A DNA stretch of 64,000 bases from the NCBI GenBank assembly GCA_017562135.1, contig QEYB01000629.1, positions 310,001 through 374,000 of the forward strand, given 5' to 3'. A model generated the notes under the pieces. It was not told where the DNA came from. It ran no database searches and worked only from the letters and a program-made list of their open reading frames with translations. Made by a program: the position numbers and the translations under genes. Origin of the DNA: Dipylidium caninum. Its lineage: Eukaryota; Platyhelminthes; Cestoda; Cyclophyllidea; Dipylidiidae. Positions 59,501 to 64,000 of the stretch are shown here, piece by piece. Position 1 is the stretch's first letter; each line of letters opens with the position of its first letter.

Positions 59501-61356
59501 CAAGGCTTCTCTTGTGGTGGGGACGCATTACTGAAGGAACAACCTCTTCACTATCTCTTCAACGGTACTTTCTCACTTGGCCAAGGGCGTACAACCTCAT
59601 GTCAAATTTACGGAAGGATGACAAGAAACTAAATATTAGTGTGGGTAGGGGTAATTTACTGAAGCTGAGGAAACCGGTTCTCATATTTGGATCCATTGCG
59701 GCTGTGGGTCAGGTCTCCCACTCTGTGGTTACCTTCAAGAACTCCTTAGAGCTATTGGGATCTAAGTAACTAAATCAATCTCTCTGAAAGATGATCTCTC
59801 CCGTTAAACTTTAATGAAGTTTGTGCCTCCGACAGTGTTAGGAAGTCGTTCGTTGATAATCCGTTTATCGTATCAAAGAAGAATTAACTGCGTGGAGGTA
59901 TTCCCATTGGTTGGGCAAAGTAGGTGGTCAACTTACGAGTAAAAAAATAACGGGTAAGATGGGAGCTACCCTCAGGTTTAATTTTCGAAGGCGAATTCCA
60001 TTTATGAGGGCTCCTATGGCGTGTTTTTCATCTTATTCCCCTTTCAGACATCTAAAAGTGAGGGACATCTAAAAGTGAGGGACATAACTGAGCGTAACCT
60101 TCCACTGAGGAGTACAAAATCATTTTGACTCTTCCGAGAATCACCGAGGTTGCAGTCTCAAGAGGATGCAGCCTATGTGAACATAGTGGAAAATTTATAA
60201 AAATCTAGTTAACACGTTTACCGGAAATGCATGTATTTTCGGAGGCGGTCTTTTAATAAGTTCTTTACCTATAAACAACTTGCGTTCCATTAATATGTTG
60301 AGAGTCGCAAAATGCAATTTCACTGTTTACATGAAAAACGTCTTTAGACTTGGAACTTTCCAACCTTTTGCATATGACAGGAACAAATGTGGTCATAAGC
60401 ATAAGCAGAGTGGTAAATCCTTTGATTCTCACGAGTAACACTGGACATTACCGCCTATACGTAAATGGTCACATCTACTGACTTGTGCTTAGTTCCACAG
60501 TTCTTATTTAACATCCCGATTTTATTTTCACATCTTTTCCAGACTCACTGCCCGGAGAAATATGTTTCGTTTCCATCCAGAATTACCTTCTTCTTCGTCA
60601 CGAAGTACGTTCATGTAGTTACAATTACGTCTTTTCCTAATCTCAAGGCTGTTATTGTCCTCATTGAATTGGAACATTCATTTCTCTGAGATCGTCTCTC
60701 ACGTACGGAGCCGAAAGCAACTTGTTTCATCCTACTTGTTTGTACCATGTTCTGCTCCGCATCATCAATGTTAGCAATATTTTATTGTCTAAACCTTCAG
60801 GTGCTTAAAGCTCTTGGAAATGTGGAGACATCTAAGGGTTAGATCATTGGATGTATCGTCCGTGTTGCCTAGGAGGATACACACTTTGATAGGTACTTCA
60901 TTTTCGCGGTTGAGAGAGGCCTGAAGAATTGGCGTAGATGCCGACTCATAGAGATGTTAAATAGTTCTGTTGCGAGAGAGAACAGTTAGATGCCCGATAG
61001 ATATCAAAGATATCTGAGGTTAACTTCAATTAATGCACTGGCATAATTTGAGGTAATAAGAAGCATTTTTTAGAATTTAGAGGTAATCCCTAGTCTTAAA
61101 AGTCTGCAATTTACCTCTGGAAGATGACCCTGGGTTAACGGTCATATTGCTTGATCGGCCTTTCTATTTCGAATTACTGAGCTGATTTTATGACTTCATT
61201 TTCTTGTAGACTGATTGTTTTTGGTTACCGGAATACGCTTCAACACTTTCATCTCTGGGCCCTGGAGGAGAGGTACCTCTCAGCCAAACTTGTACCGTTC
61301 TTCCTTCGCAACATCCGCAAATATCTTCATGTAGAAATTGGTGGCGAGTTAGACAC
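50520..61356 (+). CDS. ABCC1: ABCC/MRP-type ABC transporter, 5' part (TMD0 and L0 linker), continues to the right
   Basis: Seven exons are supported: 50520-50561, 50608-50769, 50800-50913, 51136-51282, 56236-56499, 60543-60604 and 61210-61356. They give about 313 residues with all phases matched. MRP transporters export glutathione, glucuronide and drug conjugates at the plasma membrane. The start MGSLRRQFCSNYDH resembles the MRP1 start MALRGFCSADGSD. Exons 2-5 give five hydrophobic segments (about residues 29-53, 60-85, 96-115, 126-145, 179-199), the MRP-specific TMD0. Loop residues LESVRDKPNSA match LERRKGVQSSG of MRP1, and FFSGRSP matches CFSDRSP. Exon 6 has CPEKYVSFPSRITFFF (MRP1 CPESSASFLSRITFWW) and exon 7 LIVFGYRNTLQHFHLWAL (MRP1 LIVRGYRQPLEGSDLWSL). 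The linker between TM5 and SRITF is longer than in MRP1. TMD1, both nucleotide-binding domains and TMD2 lie beyond the supported exons, mostly outside the window. ABCC2 or ABCC3 orthology is equally possible. Confidence 0.87.
51283..56235 (+). other. ABCC1: Transporter intron 4 (5.0 kb)
   Basis: The intron lies between NLRPPNS and THLGLMGPP, which join in phase 0. It is AT-rich with few open frames. The longest is on the minus strand (52166-52621, 151 codons) and is unassigned. No transporter exon appears to be missing, since TM4 and TM5 are on either side. I saw no terminal repeats or recognisable transposon protein. Confidence 0.65.
56500..58029 (+). other. Left part of transporter intron 5, upstream of the nested zinc-finger gene
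   Basis: This 1.5 kb contains no transporter exon: exon 5 ends KVSIL and exon 6 begins THCPEK, in matching phase. An open frame at 56827-57078 shows no recognised similarity. The segment must carry the promoter of the nested gene at 58030 if that gene is transcribed on its own; I cannot identify it. Confidence 0.5.
58030..59445 (+). CDS. Intronless multi-C2H2 zinc-finger protein, nested in transporter intron 5
   Basis: A single uninterrupted frame of 471 codons runs from ATG 58030 to TAG 59443-59445. I do not recognise the gene. Five C2H2 fingers are visible: C52/C55-H68/H74, C130/C133-H147/H152, C254/C257-H270/H275, C288/C291-H304/H309 and C336/C339-H352/H357. Degenerate or long-loop versions occur at C88/C91-H103, C161/C164 and C365/C368-H388/H392. 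The TGEKP-type linkers of tandem DNA-binding fingers are absent. Both ends are Lys/Ser-rich low-complexity tails (residues 1-32 and about 440-471) that could act as nuclear localisation signals or bind nucleic acid. A poly-Gly run precedes the C-terminal tail. The length, the regular finger spacing and the conserved ends argue for a real gene rather than chance. A role in nucleic-acid or protein binding is inferred from the fingers only. It may be a retrogene or a lineage-specific gene. No canonical AATAAA was seen just downstream. Confidence 0.8.
   Translation: MAKSSKGVKSSKGSKGASKSQKSKASKGSGKKTVEETSTVDVSVQTCPNNFCYLCCFQLFDAAAVQSHVLLLSHATQNFGDNDLNHFCRLCRERIPLKWGSTHKCCTLKASFINNNTSAPVIQGGAPFRCLYCRGRVLKSRSDLVVHLLCLHRPGRPRGQCGLCSFQFEELSPPQPNTKLPQPPPNADSGSMEQYKKTLREMELIEMLKLESAEPKAWEVKLEKHYTVEHCPLYRVISRKTVQEYTGLRDPYTCLICCRTYRNNWNFHAHILCRHGLSSELRARLRACAMCGETCDSEEAFDKHVHSKHVLQFKCLADFWTKKEMLQEYVCCATTCATCWECFEEDFELQAHILAAHTSSQFLRCGWCKMDFSNGFDPLDAFLIFLNHERNHARDLHATALETHMTTKAMPPALLDDLSKEALEVALKALGGGGGDEDAKPSKKSKEKSSKSKEKNSSKMGKSTGSKKKMK
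59446..60542 (+). other. Right part of transporter intron 5
   Basis: This 1.1 kb lies between the zinc-finger stop and transporter exon 6. It holds the 18-bp tandem duplication at 60047-60082 and ends in a strong pyrimidine tract before the acceptor at 60541-60542. No coding segment was recognised. The open frame at 59476-59769 has no visible family similarity. Confidence 0.5.
60047..60087. repeat. 18-bp tandem duplication in transporter intron 5
   Basis: The unit GACATCTAAAAGTGAGGG occurs twice in direct succession (60047-60064 and 60065-60082), followed by five bases of a third copy. It is between the nested zinc-finger gene and transporter exon 6. Confidence 0.92.
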
Positions 61357-63789
61357 GTAAGCTAATTACTTGCCCATGGTAGCTACCTGTAGGACGAATC
61401 TCGTTAAAGCGTATACCTTCATTTAAGAAAACTCACCAATGAGGCATGTTGGGAATATCGTTGATTGTCAAGTTTATTTGTTTTTTTTTTATATTTTAAT
61501 TCAGGACAGTCTCTTTCATATGTGGATATATGTGAGCTTCTTTGGCAGAGGTTTAAGGATAGTGAGACTATCATTACGCATAAAATAAGAGTATTTTGGC
61601 TCCTTACGGGGGTGTTCACTTGCGGATATTGAGTTAAAACGGTTCGTGCATCAGGTTGTTGACAAAAGAGATGATATCGAGAACGGCAATACCGAACTGT
61701 TTGACAGTGTTCCCTCTTAGCTGGAAAGTTTACTGAACTGAAGCTAGACACTCATTATATTAATTCTGTGAAGATGTGATTTGCTTGAACCATGCGGTCT
61801 TTTTTATCCCTGAGTGCATAAAGAATATGTGTGAATGAAATCATACAGAATCACTGAGCAAATGACTTCGTTTTCAAATGTGCCCGTCGCGGTTTCTACT
61901 CCTTTTGTAAACTCGTCAAACTTTTTCGACCCTTACGAATTTGTTGTTTAGCGCCTTCTAACTTTGTTAATCAAAATAATTTAACCCATTTAAATCAACT
62001 TTGTGGTGATGTGGGTATTGGAATGCATAGTTACTTGACTAACTACTCATTTCTCCGCATTTCTCTCATTGTTAATTTCTTATTGCTGCGTCATTTTGAA
62101 GAGAATTTGTCTTTTAAAGTTTATTAAATACTCCATCTTTGGGCGACTTCGCATTTTACCAACATAGATTTCTTTTTTGCCCCCCAATTCCTTTCATTTG
62201 GGCTCAGAACTTACGTTTGGATTAAAAAACCCGATATCCGATGTCTTCTAGACGCCAATATTTCTTATTTTTTTTCCCACCATTTACTATCTGTTGTTTG
62301 CATTAAATTTATCGAAAAGGTGAAGGGATGCCGTTGCGGAGTGGTGCAAAAATTATTTCCAAACCCATGATCCTGGCAGATCACGCTTCTGCTGTAGCTT
62401 ATCATTGCCATTTGTCTTACCTTAGTCTCGTGTTTCATTCGTCTTTCGTATCTTACTTCCTTAACACTTCACTCCTCTTGAAATTTCACCCTTCATCAGA
62501 AGAAATGCTAATCTCCTAGGCGTACATCTTCACCATCCCCATGTGGAGTCTAAGAAGCAGAGATCAAAGCTACATGAACAACGTAATTAGGGAGGTCGTT
62601 CACAGTCACTACGAGAATTGAGTTCTTTCCTTTTCTCAAAATTAATTTTCATTTCGTCAACTGGAAGTTTTATGCGCGAATGCACTTCGGTATGGCGAGG
62701 TCTTGAAGAAGGACAGTTGTAGAAGTGCTCAATTGTAGAAAACCTTTAATTTCTCCTTACCCAATTAGACTGGCAGGTGACTATTATACGTGCATTTAAG
62801 GAAATGGTGAGTATTTCGGCTACTTACCTGTGTAATTTTACACAAATGACATAATAATAGAACTAATTTTGTTCAATTCGACAGCGACGACTACTTCTTA
62901 CTGCAAATGCGATGTAAAAATTTGTGTGGTTAATTAGGGTTTATTTGTTGCTTCTTACTGAAGATTTCTAGTGATGGTAGGCTTTAATGTTAGAACGGTA
63001 GTGTTTTGGCGGGTTTCACTTCTCCACTCTTTTTATTTATGGTTCTCATGACATTGGGGAGGCATTTGAGGTCTCTAGCATAGGCCACCAGTCTCATCTT
63101 GCCATAGTTTATTTCCCATTCCATGTTCTAACACAATGCGTTTCGGTATGCCTCTGTGTATATGGTGGTTTTATGTTTCCAGTTCTTTTTTGGAGAATCG
63201 TCAACAAAACAGCCAATTTCGCGACTAAAAATCCAAATGCCGCGTCATGAAGATGGCACAGTTCTCTTCCCTTAACTACAAAAATGGATTCCGCTGTTTT
63301 ACTTTATTTGCCGTATCTGGGTGTCTGTTCACTTAACATAACCTCGGACGCTTGCGAAGTTTGCCAGTTTATTTAATTTAAAAAGTGTTTTACTGTTGGA
63401 ATTATCTAAATTTCATCGATTCATCTCCATTTGAGTACTTCAAGAGATAATTTGTGGGCAAATTGTTTGGAATATGGCAGTATCAAACAGCCTTAGTAAG
63501 GTAAACTTCATTAACAGGGCCTTCACAAAATTTGACTAGTAGTTGTGGATAGTTAAGCTTTGAGATGGCGAGACAATCTTTAATTACGTAAGCATAGCAC
63601 CAAGAGGCACGTTTCACTTGTACAATTTTCTACTTCTCTGAAATAAAATAATTTACATCGGTCGGGCCGTTTCATTTACATTTGTGCCATGTGTGGGGTG
63701 CATAGACAGATGTTAAATAATTGTATGGAATAATTACCTTTTGTCTTCGACAAACCCTAGGCTATAAGATTTTACGCAATTCTTTGTAG
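61357..63789 (+). other. ABCC1: Transporter intron 7 or further introns, AT-rich
   Basis: No segment resembling the MRP linker or TMD1 was found in this 2.4 kb. The region is AT-rich with only short open frames. It may be one long intron ending near 63789, or the linker may be encoded by poorly conserved short exons that I cannot recognise. Confidence 0.4.
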
Positions 63790-63905
63790 ACCCCACACTT
63801 CTGCATCCCAGTTTTCAGTCACCTGGTCGCCACAAGATACCGACTCCACAGGCTCCGACGAGCAAAAGCCCGCCGGTGGCATGCGGTCGACCGAGAGCAA
63901 TACCG
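63790..63905 (+). CDS. ABCC1: Possible exon 8 of the ABCC transporter (linker), tentative
   Basis: After the acceptor at 63788-63789 the phase left by exon 7 (AC) continues as a frame open to a TGA near 63930, giving a polar peptide rich in S, T, Q, D, E and K. A donor-like GT at 63906 could close it. The MRP linker before TMD1 is also polar and poorly conserved, so composition fits, but there is no motif to prove it. Close to the window end another frame reads TSKYFYRAYS, reminiscent of the LFKVLYKTF segment that begins TMD1, but I could not link it by phase. Confidence 0.22.
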
Positions 63906-64000
63906 GTACAAAGGAGAATGCCAACAATTGATAATGATATCGCAGAGATTCGGCCAATACTTGGCGCAGCACGTCGAAGTACTTTTACAGAGCCTACAGC

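Noticed and set aside
1..64000. CRISPR arrays, bacterial operons, rRNA and tRNA genes, viral or toxin genes
   Set aside because: No spaced direct-repeat arrays, ribosomal sequences, cloverleaf-like genes or recognisable viral or toxin proteins were seen; gene structure is that of an animal genome.

Overview
The window looks like part of a parasitic flatworm genome, most likely a tapeworm. The evidence is indirect: animal gene families, many GT-AG introns, very short introns (30-46 bp and 66-88 bp) mixed with multi-kilobase ones, and middling base composition. Species cannot be read from the sequence. All four supported genes lie on the + strand. I built the exon models by comparing translated segments with remembered human family members (PLA2G15, DNAH5, ABCC1/MRP1) and requiring GT-AG junctions with compatible phases. 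I ran no alignment software.

Layout. (1) 958-5865: a five-exon group XV (lysosomal) phospholipase A2 with signal peptide and complete Ser-Asp-His triad, broken by one missing C in exon 3. (2) 8013-50026: a 57-exon axonemal outer-arm dynein heavy chain of the DNAH5/DNAH8 type, covering tail, linker, AAA1-AAA6, stalk, microtubule-binding domain and C-terminus. The exons sum to 4,588 codons plus stop once a single extra C in exon 40 is discounted. The exon with the initiator ATG was not found. (3) 50520-61356 and probably beyond the right edge: the 5' part of an ABCC/MRP-type ABC transporter (TMD0 and the start of the L0 linker). (4) 58030-59445: an intronless multi-zinc-finger gene of 471 codons, nested on the same strand inside intron 5 of the transporter gene.

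The genes do not form a pathway. The lipase acts in lysosomes or is secreted, the dynein drives ciliary and flagellar beating (in a flatworm: sperm, flame cells, ciliated larvae or sensory endings), the transporter is a membrane exporter, and the zinc-finger protein is probably nuclear. The dynein polyadenylation signal is only about 440 bp upstream of the transporter ATG.

The points most worth a second look are the two single-C indels in otherwise well-conserved exons, the 30-bp transporter intron that carries an in-frame stop, the optional Cys-rich 90-bp segment in the dynein tail, and the nested zinc-finger gene. I found no CRISPR array, rRNA, tRNA or recognisable intact transposon. I saw no operon-like or defence-like system.
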